A DNA stretch of 64,000 nucleotides from Struthidea cinerea (taxonomy: Eukaryota; Chordata; Aves; Passeriformes; Corcoracidae): NCBI GenBank assembly GCA_013397865.1, contig VZTI01003142.1, positions 3,241-67,240 of the forward strand, read 5' to 3'. A model generated the notes under the pieces. That model was not told where the DNA came from and made no database searches. It was given only the letters and a program-made list of their open reading frames with translations. Positions 48,845 to 61,330 of the stretch are shown one piece after another. Numbering within the stretch: the first letter of the stretch is position 1; every line of letters starts with the position of its first letter. Position numbers and translations under genes: made by a program.

Positions 48845-49140
48845 CATCTGCAGACACGGCCGAGAGCATCTCCTGCCTCCCCGCGCCGGGAGCGCTGAGC
48901 CGCTGCCGATTTTGGGAAGACAGACACGGCAAAACGGGCTCGGGCACGGAAGGAGCCCGAGCTCCGCTGCCCGCGGGGCCCTGTGCCCCCGAGCGATGCA
49001 GGGACAGGTGACACAGAGCCCGTCCCTGCTCCCCGAGAGGATTTTCCCCACGGTGCGGCAGAGCGAGCTGGCAGAGGTCGGCCGGGATCTCGTCCTGGTG
49101 AAATCCTGGCCCGCGGGCGGCTGAGTCCCAGACCCTCCGT
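48845..49140. promoter_or_regulatory. Intragenic CpG island upstream of the LE3 exon
   Basis: By hand count there are about 30 CpG dinucleotides in the 300 bp from 48,841 to 49,140, close to the number expected without CpG loss, against sparse CpG in most of the intron. There is no TATA box at a convincing position. CpG islands often mark promoters. Human NTN1 is reported to produce an N-terminally truncated isoform from an internal promoter, so this island, 2.5 kb before LE3, is a candidate for a similar start. That link is inference. Confidence 0.45.
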
Positions 49141-50584
49141 CACTCGTGCCCTCTGCGACCTCGAGAACATCACATATGGGGACATGAGAGCCTCGCAGGA
49201 GCCGGCCTGGGGACAGAGGAGACAACCTCGGACAAATACGGCTGTAAAAACAACCCCGGCAGCTCTGGCCGAGCCATTACCTCATGGGGGAAGGAAGCAG
49301 CAGCACCGCGATTTATTTATTTCTGTGCTGTCCAAAGAGCGCTCTGTGCTCTCAGCCCGGCCTCCAAGAGCCTGACTCTGGCAATATTACTCATCACCAA
49401 GGCTTTTTTCCCCCCTCTTTCCCCTCTCTCGCCCGAGCGGTCCCACTGAAATGGGGGAGGATTCCTCCCAGGATGGGCTCTGCAGGCGATGCCTGGAAGC
49501 AGCCCCGGAGGGGACGCCTGAAACATGAGGCGTGTTCGTCCCCATCCTCCTGCCCTTTGCCTCTTCTTGGGTAACCCTTCCCTGATTTGCTTATTTTTCT
49601 ATTAACTCCTGCCTCTCTGCTCTTCTTTAACTCTTTTCTCTCCTGTTCCTCCTTCAGGCTTTCGTTTAATGTGTTTTTATTTCCTCTCCCCCAGTACTAC
49701 CTGAGCCATCCCTTGGGGCTGCAGTGTGAAGGTTTTCCCACCTAAACATCCCTCTGCTCATCACCAGCCACGCTGATTTCACGTTAAAACTTTTCCAGTC
49801 TAAATTAGATTTAGAAATGCAGCTTTCTTCGTGGGCAGGTTTACGAGCAGCTGTTTCCCAGGGGCAGCTCAGGGCAGGGGGGAGAGCAGGACTTTTAATC
49901 AAAAACCCCGAATCAGAAGTGTTAAGAAAAGAGGAGAAAAGGAGCAAAAGCTTTGTTGGTTTCTTGAGGGTTTTTTCCCCTTCATGTGAAAAGTCATCGG
50001 GTTTTGGCAAGGCTCTGTCTCTTCCCACCCAGGACTGGTGGCGTCAGGGCTGGTGGCAGTTTGCTGGAGCTCTGGGATGTCCTGTGCAGGGAGAAGTTGG
50101 ACATCCCAGAAGCAGGGATGCTCCAGGCACCATCCCAACCCTGCTGGGAGGGGATCAGCCTGGGAGCTGCTGCCCAGTAAGGGTCAGACTGGGGGCTGCT
50201 GGTGCAGGGAGCAGGATCGTGCTGGGGTGGTTTGGAGGGAACCTCCAGCCAAACACCAAAACTTGGAGACCCAAAACCAGTGTGGGGTGCGGTCTGCTGC
50301 CCCCAAATGAGGCAGATTTAGGGTGTCTCAGAGCCAGGGGGGTGAAGAACAAACCAAGCAGCATTGCAGGGTCCAGGAAAAGCCCTCATGGGAGTGATGT
50401 GCCCAGTTTGGGGGGCTTGGGGGGACTGAAGCCACTGGTGCCCACGGGGACACCCGCCCTGGCCCTGACCCCCAGCCCAGCCCCCTCCAGGCAGTGGGAC
50501 AGGCTTCCCCCAGCCCCTCTTCCTGGCAGGCAGCTCCCCTGAGGGGCAGGAGAGGGGACCAGTGCTCCCCAGGGAGGGATTTGG

Positions 50585-50633
50585 CTGGCTCCGTCCCGAG
50601 GATGCTGCAGAAGAAAAGGAAAGCTTTCCTGCT
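50585..50633 (+). repeat. 49-bp dispersed repeat, copy 1 (left of LE3 exon)
   Basis: It matches 52,311-52,359 at 47 of 49 positions, same strand. Both copies share gatgctgcagaagaaaagg and the 14-bp perfect palindrome aggaaagctttcct. The flanks do not match beyond the 49 bp. Copy 1 is about 1.0 kb before the LE3 exon. It is not a repeat family I recognise. Confidence 0.85.
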
Positions 50634-50768
50634 TGCCTGCCTCTCCCTGCCACCGCTCAGCAGGGGCAGACCACAGTCTGGCACGGCGCTTGCAGCTCTT
50701 AGAAATCAGGGCTGTTAACAAATGTGTGAGGCTGTAATCCTTTTGGAGCAGTGATGATAACAAGCCCT

Positions 50769-50860
50769 GATGTTTTTTTCTTTTTTTTCTTTTTTCTTTT
50801 TTCTTTTTTTTCCTGGCTTTTCTTCTTTTTTGCCTTTTTTAAAATTTTTTTTCCCCCCAA
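50769..50860. repeat. Pyrimidine (T)nC tract
   Basis: Runs of 6-8 T separated by single C, then ttttttaaaattttttttcccccc. Nearly pure pyrimidine over 90 bp on the sense strand, ending about 0.8 kb before the LE3 exon. On the minus strand it makes lysine/glutamate-rich spurious open frames. Confidence 0.9.
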
Positions 50861-51436
50861 GCAGCTGCGCCGGTGAAGTCGCACTGTGGGAAATGAGATG
50901 GTGAATGTTTTCAAGTGCAGTATTTACATCCCCTGCCAAACCCTTCACATCTGCCCGGCTCTGCCGTCAAGGCTCCATCCATCTGGCCGGGAACAGCAGG
51001 TCCTCCAGCCTGCCTGCATCCCACAAGGGCATTTCCTTCCTGTGCCCGCAGTGCCAGCTGCCAGGGATGCTGCTCAGCGGGAAGGGCTCGAGCGAGAGCT
51101 CTGAAAGGACTGGTTTGATTTTCCTCGGAGCGCACGTGAAATGAATTCCCAAGCTCCCCGCAGGCAATTGCTGCCTGCCTGGGCTCGGTGTGCTGAGGGG
51201 TGATGGAGCCCCGCTGGGTTTGTACCTCTGTACCAGCCCTGCCGCTGCTCCCGGGAGCCCCGGGGAGTTTGGGGCTGCTGGGTGGGGGCGGCGGGTGCTG
51301 CTCCCCTCCCTTCAAATCCTGCAGACTCCTGATCTCAGCACCCACGGGGTGAGGAGTGTCCGCGGGATCCATCCCCACGCTGCCTCCCGGGCTCGGACAT
51401 CCTGGCCGCCCTTCCCTCTCCGCAGCGGGGCTGTGA

Positions 51437-51844
<408 letters not shown>

Positions 51845-52310
51845 TAGAGTAGAGATTTTAACCCCTGAAAACCTGCCGGAGCCGCTGCCCAGGCTGGGGG
51901 GCTGCTGAACCCCACCAGCGCTCGGGGGGCAGAGCTGCCTGGGGACCCCTGCCCTCCAGACTGCCCAAACATGGTCCCAAATCCAGCAGCAGCTTCCAGC
52001 AGCTCACCTGCCTTGTTGGGTGGGTTCTGTGAGCTCATCTACAGCCCAGTTCGCTGGGAATTTTATTTTGCTCCATGGAACAGAGGTGCCCCAAGAGCAC
52101 ATTTATTTAGGGGTGCCATGTCAGATCTGGCTGTTAAGGCAGATCGTTCCAAACAGGTTTTTGCTCTTGAAACAGCAGCAGAAGCACCAGGTACAGCTCC
52201 CAAAGTGCCTCCACTGCAGCATCTGCTCTGCAAACACCAGGAGACCCCCTCAGCCCCCGCTGAGCTCTCACTGCCAGGGAAGTTGGGTTTTAGCCCTGTG
52301 CCCCTCTCTG

Positions 52311-52359
52311 CTGGCTCCTTCCCAAGGATGCTGCAGAAGAAAAGGAAAGCTTTCCTGCT
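52311..52359 (+). repeat. 49-bp dispersed repeat, copy 2 (right of LE3 exon)
   Basis: The partner of 50,585-50,633, 1,726 bp away, lying about 0.5 kb after the LE3 exon, so the exon sits between the two copies. Two differences in 49 bp. Read on the minus strand the segment contains ttttcttctgcag, a splice-acceptor-like sequence, but no antisense gene is supported. Confidence 0.85.
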
Positions 52360-52460
52360 GCCTGTTGGATTTGCTGCTCTTGGGTGTTTCAGTGGCTCAT
52401 GCGCCCTGTGGGACATCTCCACCTGCCCTAACAAAACAAAGCGTCAAAATTAGTGTGCCT

Positions 52461-52490
52461 GGGATGGGATGGGATGGGATGGGATGGGAT
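52461..52490. repeat. (GGGAT)6 microsatellite
   Basis: Six exact pentanucleotide units, 30 bp, in the short intron between LE3 and the linker exon. Confidence 0.95.
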
Positions 52491-53999
52491 GCAGGAACTG
52501 CTCCCCTAGAGGGTGATTCCCTGCTACTAAAAGGAGAAAAAGGCCCAACAAGAAAAGTGAAGGTTGAAAGAATTAAGCTTTTGTTGGGGACCCACATTCT
52601 GCTCCCACAGCATTCTCCCCTCTCAGCATGGCCATTGCCAAATTCTGGGGCAGAGACCCTTTCTCCACCTTCTCCTGCTGAAGGAAACACATTCCAGGGT
52701 GGTTTGGGGTCACTTGAGATTCATTTTTCCCTGTGTCGCAATGGGACAGCAAGAGCCCGAAGCAGATGCTTGTTGTCCCCAAGATGTCCGGCCGTGGCTC
52801 CAGTCTGCTCTGCAGCAAGTGTGCACAAAGGTTTATCATGAATCATTCCCCAGGGCCAGGGGAAATCAGAGAGTAAATTGTTCCTTGCATCAGCTCCCTC
52901 GGGATTCCTGCCACTAAATAAAGACAGATCCAGGATTTCAACATGGCCCATCCAGGCTTTGGGGCTGGGCACAGTCACTCTCTGATTTACCACTGCTTGT
53001 AATTCCCTTTTCCCAGAGACTTGTAGCCATGAAAAGAACACCTTGGGGGAAGGAGCAAGACCCCCGTGGGGTCTGTGTCAGGCCAGGCACGAGCACCCCC
53101 AGCCCCGGCTTTGGGATGGCTGGGCTGGCTCTCGGTGCTGCCTGGCCATGCACCGTGTCTTGTGCTGGGTTTAACTGCATGAAGGTGAGTGACCCCAAAA
53201 ATCACCCGATGCTGACCAGGCTGCACCCCTGTGAGTGCAAACCCTTCCCCGGTGGCCAGGCATTTTCCCAAGAACACAAGCAGAAAGAGGCAGATGCCCC
53301 CTCCCAGCTCACGCCTAAATTCCACTTCCAAACTGGACTCTGGGGTGTTCCTCTACCAGGATTCCCAGGAATGCACCGAAATGGCAGCACCGCGCCCTAA
53401 ATGCAGGAAGGACGTCCGTGATGAGAGCTGGGGAAGGAGAGCACCCTGCAAAGCTGGGACCATACAACTCCCCCCACCCACAGTCCATCCCTTCAACAAA
53501 CACAGCCAGGCTTGGGAATGAACATCCAGAGCATGATGTGGTTTCAGCTCTGCAAAGCTGGCCCCAAATCAGAGCCAGGAACCAGGGAATTGGCACCAGA
53601 TGTGTTTGTGTTTCCTTTAAATGTGGGAGGCACCCCTTGCACCCCAGCAGAGCTGCAGTGCGGTGCCTGCACCGTGCCTCAGCACACCAGGGGAGTGCCA
53701 GCACTGCCTCAGACAGGGTGACAGCAGCTGGAGGGGACGCCCCCGGGGCAGGGAGGGACAGCAGGGGCTGGGCACAGTGCAGCACGCAGCCACCAGCCAG
53801 AATTTTTTTGTTAAAAACCCCCTTTGCAACACCCTCGAGGGATGCCTGGTTGCAGGTTCCTGGTGTACTGGTTTGGGGGCTCTTGCTGGGGGACATGGTG
53901 GGGAAGGGAGCCTGCAGGGACCAGGCTCTTTGGGGTTTGGAGTAACTCCTCCTCCTTTTCTCTCCTCTCTGCTCCCGTGTGCTCCCGGCTGTCCTGCAG

Positions 54000-54053
54000 A
54001 GATCCCGGCTGCTCCGCCCACCACGGCCGCCAGCAGCGCCGAGGAGCCCGCAG
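54000..54053 (+). CDS. NTN1: Netrin-1, 54-bp exon encoding the linker between LE3 and the C-terminal netrin domain
   Basis: The first two bases complete the lysine codon begun by the LE3 exon. Seventeen codons follow, IPAAPPTTAASSAEEPA, and the last base starts the next codon (expected to be aspartate of the DCDSYC start of the C345C/NTR domain). The peptide matches the proline/threonine/serine-rich linker of netrin-1 (human: KIPVAPPTTAASS...). The acceptor has a long pyrimidine tract (about 53,947-53,999) ending cctgcag; the donor is gtacgc. The linker is probably flexible, and its Thr/Ser run could carry O-glycans, which is inference. The exon is only 18 codons and symmetric in phase, so it could act as a cassette. 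No later NTN1 exon is visible before the right edge, so the C345C exon(s) must lie beyond 64,000. Confidence 0.94.
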
Positions 54054-56904
54054 GTACGCTCTGTTCTTTTGGAGCATCTCGGTGCTAAACGTCTCTTCAG
54101 CAATCATTTCCCTCGAGATAAGTTGCATTAAATGCACAAATCCTGTTGTTTGTACCGGGACAAGTGGTTTCCTCTTACGCCCAAACGTGTTGGAAGCACG
54201 TGTGCAGCATCCTGACAGATTGGTGTTCCTCGGAGCACCTGGGAGTGCAGGGAAGGGGCAGGAGGTTTTCCTGCTGGATCTGGGAGCACAGGGGGGTTAC
54301 CCAGTGTTGTCTCCAAGAGAAACCACACCTGCCCCTCCATGTCACCGAGGGACTCCCATGTCCTCGGTTCCCTCGTGTCGGATGGCTCTGACCAGGGGGT
54401 GACAGCAGGAGCCAAAGGGTCCCAGGAAAGGCTGGCTTGTCCTGTCCTGCTGCCTGGAGGTTCCCGGGGTACTTGAGCCCCATCTGTGAAGGACACGAGG
54501 TGTAAAAGCTGTTTGCTTTTGTCTCAGCAGTGCAGGAGGGTTCATAAATTAAGGAGCTGGTACTAAAAGTGACGGATGTCACCTTGGATTGAGCCCTGAG
54601 CTCTGTCCTGCGCTCGTGGCCTTGTGGGACAGAAAGCGGCCGAGAGCTGAGGGAGCATCACCCCAACCTGAGCCATGGCAGAGGACCAGGGCCAAAGCTG
54701 GCCTTGGAACGAGGGGTGGGACAACATCAGCTCTGGCGTGGGGGGTCCTGCCTGGCTCTGCTGAACTCTCAGGGGTCCCAATCAGTTTGGGAAAACGGTC
54801 CAAAACTGGATTGTTTAGATGAAATGCATCCATGCTCTCCCATGCCGGGAGATTGGAGGATGAGGAGGGGCTGCTGCTCCTTTTTGCTGCCAGGCACAAG
54901 GAGCTTTTCTGGTCCTTTTTTGGTCCCTCTCAGACAGAAGAGACCACAGTGAAAGGGCAAACAAAAAGAGCAGTGGGGGGTGAAGGTTTACAAACCTGCC
55001 AGTCAGTCCTTGTCTTATCTGAATCAAACCCAGATTTTCTGGGGAATGATTATCGGAGGTGGATGATTTCAGCCAGTGGGCTTAAATAAAACCAGGTGAT
55101 TGGATTGGTGCAGCTCCCCATGGTTTTTCCCTGGAAATCAACCTCTGCAGTTTCAAAACCAGATCTGGCCCTTCCAAATGTCATTTTGGGCCCTTTTGTT
55201 CCTGGCTGGTGAGGGAGAGGCTGGATGCAAATGCAGGAAAGGGAAAAGCCAGCTCTGAGGGACCCCAGGGTGCACAGACCCAGAGCAGCTTTGGCTGCAG
55301 GTTGCAGCTTTCCCAGAGGGCAGAAGACCTAGTGTGGAGCTGGCTGTATGTGGAATCCAAATTTTAGCCCGAATCCTCCCCCAGGAACCAGAAGTGGGGA
55401 ACACTGACCCTGATGAGCTGCACTCCTGTTTCAGCATCATTTGCAGGTAGCCAGCGTATTCCTGACCTGAAAAAGGGTTGTTTTTCCTTTGTCTGAATGT
55501 CGAAAGCTTCGGTTTTTGCCTGCCCATGCCTAGACTGAGGTCAGGCAGAGCCCCCCTCTGCTCCCAGGTGAATTCTCTCTCTGCTGGGACAATCCCAGGG
55601 TGAAAAGCAGGAACGGGCTCCTCTGCCCTCGGCAGAAGGGCAAAATGCAGATTGCAGGGGTGGCTCCCAGGCCATTTCCATGGACAGACAAGGAGGGAAA
55701 AGGGGTCCCTTGGTGTGCTGCCCCCAGCACCTGCATCACCCCAGGGAAACCTCACTGGGCACAGGGGGAACATGGAAATCCCCTCTCCCACTGCAGGTCC
55801 AGGGGTTGGACAGCTGAGACACCTCATTTCCAGCCTCCCAGCCCTCCTGTACCTGGGCATCCCCACAGCAACGTGGCCTTTTTGGCTCAGCAGCTGCACT
55901 CCCCAGCAGAGCCTGAGGACCACTGTCCCCAGCTCCTGCCACACAAACGCTGTGAGCATCACTGCAGCAACAGCTCCAAGGGGAAAGGGACAGTCGGAAA
56001 GGATTAAATATCCCACAGCTCCTTCTCCTGAGCTGCAGCAGCTGAAACAAGGAGTCACCCCCTGTGAGCCGCCAGCTGCCTCCGCAACATCTGCGAGGGG
56101 GCCAGGCTTGCTTGGAAGGAGACAGGCTTGCTGGGGACAGGAGCACAGGAGCCAGCCCGAGCTTTCCTTCGGATCTGAAGCAGGGACCGGTCCCAGCCAT
56201 CTCCCGGCACTGATATTCCCTGAACAGGAGTGTGTGCATGGGATCAGCAGTGCCGGAGCCGGGAACAGGGCTCAGCCTCCTCCCCGAAGGGCTCCTGGCT
56301 GGGGGAGCTGCCAGGCTGGGGCACAGCCGGCTCTTCCTGGTGAGGATGCTCCCAAATCCAGGGATGGGGAGACTTTGCACTGGTAGGGAGAAAAGCCAGA
56401 GCCCCTGGCTCTGAGGAAGTGTCAGCCCTGTGGAGAGCCGGGAGCATCCCAGAGCCTGGGAACAAAGCGCTGCCCAGCTCCCTGCGGTGCAGTCGGGAGG
56501 GGAAATTGTCATTTCATTCACCCTGGGGTAAATCTGGGCTCAGCCCTGGGGGTCTCCAGCTTTGTACCCATCCAAAGGAGGAATTCATTCAGCCCTGCCT
56601 GGGCATTCTCTGGCTTGTCTCAGCTGTAAGCGAGGTGATGGATTGACCGCATGATTGATTGACTGATTGATCAGCAGCATCCAGCTCCCTCTGAAAGGTT
56701 TCTCATGGTGATCCCCAGTGAATGGCTGGGAGCACAATAGGGGAGAGGGGCTTCCAGTGAGGGAGCTCCTGCTCCCTTCAAAATAGCTCAGAAAGTCTGG
56801 GGGAAAAAACCTAAAACAACCGCCCCAAAACTGCTGAGATGCAGATAAGCTTCATGTGCAACTGCACCGTGCTCTTATCACCCCAGTGCTGCAGGGCTTC
56901 CTGC

Positions 56905-57185
56905 AGCCCCACATCCATTCATTCCTCCATCCCTGCATTCCTCCAACCCCACATCCCTGCACCTGGTTCCCTCCATTCCTCCATCCCCTTATTCTTCCAT
57001 CCCCATAACTCTCCATCCCTGCAACCCTCCATCCCCACATCCCTCCCTCCATTCCTCCATCCCCACATCTCTTCATCCCCACATCCCTGCACCTGATCCC
57101 CTCCACTCCTCCCTTCCTTCATCCTCCATTCCTTTATTCTTTCATCCCCAAATCCCTCCATTCCTGCAACCCTTCATCCCCACAT
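56905..57185. repeat. C-rich low-complexity tract of cattcctccatcccc type
   Basis: About 280 bp of irregular copies of catccctcc, catccccac and attcctccat, with no fixed period (about 10-16 bp). The complementary strand is purine-rich ggaatggagggatgg and opens frames rich in Gly, Trp, Glu and Met; these are not proteins. Confidence 0.85.
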
Positions 57186-57839
57186 CCCACCACAGCCAAG
57201 CCTCAAGCTTCAGAGCCGGGACTGACGAGCTCCCTCTCCCCATCCTGGGACATTTCCAGGGGCTGATTCCCCTTGGTGACACCAAGGTCTTGTCCCCAGC
57301 ATCAGCTCCCTGTTTCTGCATTTCCCCCCGAACAGAAAACTGTGATTTTCCCACTCGGCTGGGAGCTGCTGTCAGGCAGGAATTTATGGGATGCTCGGCT
57401 CCCGAGGACAGGTGTTTCCCTAGGAATGTATTTCATGGTGTTGGCAGTGGCTCTTGGCAGGGCACTCCTGGACCTGCACCCCGTGTCCCCAACGTGTCCT
57501 GGGGCTCATCACTGGGATAAATCCTGTGGGAAGGGGTAGCAAACGTGCAGCCAGCCCTGGCTGCTCCCGGGACAGGGCTGAGGAGGGGGCAGAGATGGGG
57601 TGGATGAGCCGTAAAACTCCGCGTTGGTGTGGAGTTTTCCAGTGAGGTGTTTTCCAGTGCAGGGATTCCAGTGGGTGTCTGGCACAGCTGGACTGTCCCC
57701 ACTGTGCCACCAGCAGCCACAGCCTGCCTCCTGCTCCCTTTAGATCCGGGAAAAGTGGGATGCTGCTGTGAGGCCACAGCTGCTCTGGGCATCCCTGTCC
57801 CGAAACACCAAAAATCCCTCAGGCCGTTCATCCCCGTCC

Positions 57840-58490
57840 CCAAACCGGCCCCAGGCAGCTCCAAGGCAGGGAGCGAACTCCCCCCGAGCTGCAGCGGGGC
57901 TGGGGTGGTGTCTGGGGTGGGTCCCCTCTGACCCTGACCGGAGCTCCCGGGGATGGACCAGAGGCACCCAGGCGGTGCCCGGACGCAGCTGCCGGGATGG
58001 GTCACAGCTGGGACCGGAGCGGCCGAGCACGAGGGGCTGCCAAGGACACTCCCCTGGTGTGGTGGGGACAGCCTGGGCACATCCTGGAGGTGCTGGGGTC
58101 CTGCTGCAGCACCGGGGCCGGTGGCCCCCAGGCCCCGCTGGGGCTGCGGAGGTGGGAAGGGGCTGCGGGCTCCCGGGAATCCCTCGCCGCCGCTTTCCAG
58201 CCGCTCCAGGCGAGAGGCTTTAATCTAATTACATGCTTTATTTGCGCCAATTTGTTTTTCAATCAATCTTGCTCAGCCAGAAGAAAGGAGGCTGCTGTGG
58301 GCTCATTTGCACCTTCTTGTTCCAAGGGAGAGGTTAATGGCCGTTATCCGCCGGGATCCGCGCTCCCGGCTCTCGCTCGGCGGCCGGGCCGGGAGCTCCG
58401 GGAATCTTCTCCCGCAGACAGGCAGCGAGTTCCCGGTGTGGCACGGAGCAGCCGGGCACCTTCGGGACACGCCGATCGTGAGGCAGTGGG
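57840..58490. promoter_or_regulatory. CpG-rich patch in the downstream intron
   Basis: CpG is moderately frequent from about 57,840 and very dense at 58,321-58,480 (about 21 CpG in 160 bp by hand count). It is interrupted by the AT-rich patch at 58,215-58,320. No promoter motif was identified; it could be an enhancer-associated or unmethylated island. Confidence 0.35.
58215..58275. promoter_or_regulatory. AT-rich patch inside the CpG-rich region
   Basis: ctttaatctaattacatgc, ttatttgcgccaatttg and tcaatcaatcttgc lie in a short AT-rich window sharply bounded by CpG-dense DNA. Such AT islands within CpG-rich DNA are often conserved regulatory elements; this is inference from composition. Confidence 0.33.
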
Positions 58491-59304
58491 GTGCAGGCAG
58501 GGCTCGGGATGCTCCTGCCACTGCTGCCAAGGAGCCGTGGCGTCCTGCAGGAAAGATTTTGTGTTTCCATTGCCGGGGGTTGCAGTGGGGTCCCAGAGGA
58601 AGGTTTGGGTCTGCAGAGCACCAAACAAACTAACCAAAAAAGAGTGGAAATAACTCCTCCCGCTTTTCCTGCCCCGCCGGGGAGTGGCACAGCTCAGTGC
58701 CGTGGTGGCTGTGCCCGGCACGGGGCAGGGCTGGCCGCGGTGCCCCCCGCACTCCTGTGCTGGTGCCAAGGGCTCCTCAGCCCGCTTTGGGGAGCAGAAG
58801 ATGCTCTGGGGCCCAGCAGGTGCCTCTGCCTTGACAGACTCAGCTCGTGGGACAAATCCCCGCCAGCTCCTGGGGACTGCTGCTCCCAGCTGGGAGGTGA
58901 CCAGGGACAGACCACAGCCACTTGGTTAAATACAACCCGGTGCCAGAGGCTTGCTGTGCACCAGGGCTTGGCACGGACCCTCTGGGGGCAGATCCAGCTC
59001 CCTGGAATCTCTGTCCACAGGCTGAGACTGCTTCAGACCTGGGGACCATCCTGTAGATAACAGGACAAGCGTGGCTGGAGCAGCCCAGCCCCAGCTCGTC
59101 CCAGCTCCAAGGCCTGGAAGGGATGTGCCTCCCTATTCCAGCTCCTGGCCATGCTGGAGGGACAGCCAAGGCCATCCTGCGGGGACACCGGCTGTCCTGC
59201 AGCTGGCCAGGGATGAGGGGCACTAATTTGCACATGATAGTTGCCAAGGGCATCGTTCAGGACAGCTGGGTCACAGGCAGGTGAGGGGAGAAGAGTCAGT
59301 TAGC

Positions 59305-59354
59305 GATAACAGACCCAATCAGTGATAACAGACCTTGTTTTGTGATAACAGACC
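59305..59354 (+). promoter_or_regulatory. Three spaced copies of GATAACAGACC
   Basis: The 11-bp word gataacagacc occurs exactly at 59,305, 59,324 and 59,344, at 19- and 20-bp spacing. The bases between copies do not match well, so the word itself is what is shared. It contains a GATA core. It may be an old 20-bp tandem repeat with only the core kept, or an array of binding sites. Confidence 0.55.
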
Positions 59355-61119
59355 CCTGCTCCATTCAGTGGCCGGACGAGGGTGCAGCAAAGCACAGGAG
59401 AAGAGATCCCACCGCTCAAGTGAATAACCTGGGAAGGATTCTCTGCCTCAGCTTTGCTGTTTCATTAAAGCTTCTTTACGTTAAAGCAGCCAGCTCTGAG
59501 ACAAAGAGTCCCAGTGGAGCCCAGCCCAAATTAAATCACAGCAGTGATCCCTCACAGTCACCGCCTGCTCTGTGAGCCAGACACTGCTGTCCTTGCGCTT
59601 GTCCCACAGGGATGATCCCATCCATGCTCCCTGGGAAAGGACAGGGCTACTCCAGAGCATCCCCTCCCTCAGGACGTGTGGTCAGCACAGGCCCAGAGCC
59701 ACAAGCTTGGAGCAAGCAGAGCTGGAGCTCTCCAAATGACTCTAACAGCCCTTCCCTGGGACTGATGGAGGAGATGGTAAAATAATTCTTTGGGATGGAA
59801 GCAAGGGGCAGCTTCAGTGCTGTGGGAAGTGAACCGGGAGTTCACGGTCCCCAGGGAAATCTCCAGAGGTCTGAGAGCCAAAGGCATCCCTGCCATAAGT
59901 GCTCCAGGCCACCCCTGGCACGGGGTGATCGTGTCCTGTCCCAGGGCTGGGCAGTGCTGCGTTGCATTTTATCCTGTGTCCCCTGGGAATGTGGCTCCCA
60001 ACTGCCTTTGGGATGCTCTGGGATAGCTCACAGAGATGTTTTCAGAAATGTTTGGATCCATGTGCTTTTCCTCCAGGCCCCAGCCACAAGCTGAGGATGT
60101 GGGGTTGCTGCCTGTGAAAGGGGCTGGAAATTTCTTTCCAGAGTCTGAACAGCCTGGAGGAGCTCTCCGTCCCGTGGGGATGGGGCAGCAGGAAGCTCTG
60201 CAGAGCCGTGGAGCAGCTGGACACGATGTCCTGCACATCCCACAGGACTGCAGCAGTTCTTGGGAGCAGCTGGAAGAGTTTTGTGGTTGTTGGACGGGCT
60301 CAGGGAGCCAGCCCAGGGCTGTGGTTGATGGCAGGGGGGTCTGGGCACAGACACAGCCGAGAGCTGGGATTCCCAGCTCCTGGTGAAGGAAGGGATCACT
60401 GAGGTCCAGCTTCAAAAAATACACAAAAATGCACCTTCCTCTCCCTGGGCACTGGTGGGGGACACTGAAATACAAACCCCATCCCTGAGGTGGGGATAGA
60501 CCCTCCCACCGCAGGGGCTGTGGAAAGCCAGGATGTGCAGGTTTAGGGGTGCCTGTGGAGAAGTTCAGCTGAGATTCATCCAGAGCCAGTGGGGACCTGG
60601 AAGCTGCCCCGTCCCCCACGGTCACTGCTGCTCACTCCCATCGGGAGGGGCAGCTCATGCACGGAGGATTTGTGACCAGTAACACTGGGGAGGGAGAGAA
60701 AGGGGCAGGCATCTGAAAGCTGTTCACAGCCTCCTCTTGCATTAGAGCAAATCAAACCAGCCCCACTGATCTGCACTGACCCACTCTGGGGGTGTCTGGG
60801 ACCCCAGGCAGACCCCAGTCCCATTTTCTCCGTCCTGCTGTCTCTGGTGAAGGAATCACAGATTTAGGATTTGATATTTGGAGCTGCACCTTCATTCAGG
60901 GGCTCAGGCTGGTTGCACATCCCCCCAGTGACAACAGGAGATGGGGGCACCCAGATCCCCACCTGCAGAGAGCACAACCCCTGGGAGGGAAGGCAGGAAA
61001 ATGCCCTTCACCCCCAAGGGCTGAGGTCGGGCTGTCAGGGCGGGGGCTCCCCTCCTAAGCCGCAACACCTCCACCTTGGATCGCAGCCCACAAAGGCATT
61101 TAGGGCCCTACCTGGGGGA

Positions 61120-61330
61120 AATCAATAGGAATTTAGCTGCATAAATTGGGATTAGAAATCTGAATCCCCTTGGGGATCTAAGCCTTATATCTGCATTTCC
61201 AGTTAGGTACCCAGGCCAAGAAATGTGGCTTTAATCGCTCTATCATGTCAGAATCAAGGGGCCTTTAATTTCCGTTCCCGACATGTGGCTTTCGCAGCGG
61301 CTCAAAGCTGGTTTTGGAACTGCAAGCGCA
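61120..61330. promoter_or_regulatory. AT-leaning candidate conserved non-coding element
   Basis: About 200 bp with aatttagctgcataaattgg, gccttatatctgcatttcc, ggctttaatcgctctatc and ggcctttaatttccg. It contrasts with flanking GC-rich DNA. Candidate enhancer by composition only. Confidence 0.33.

Noticed and set aside
55153..56058. 301-codon minus-strand open frame
   Set aside because: No domain, no signal of splicing or conservation, composition as expected of GC-rich intron.
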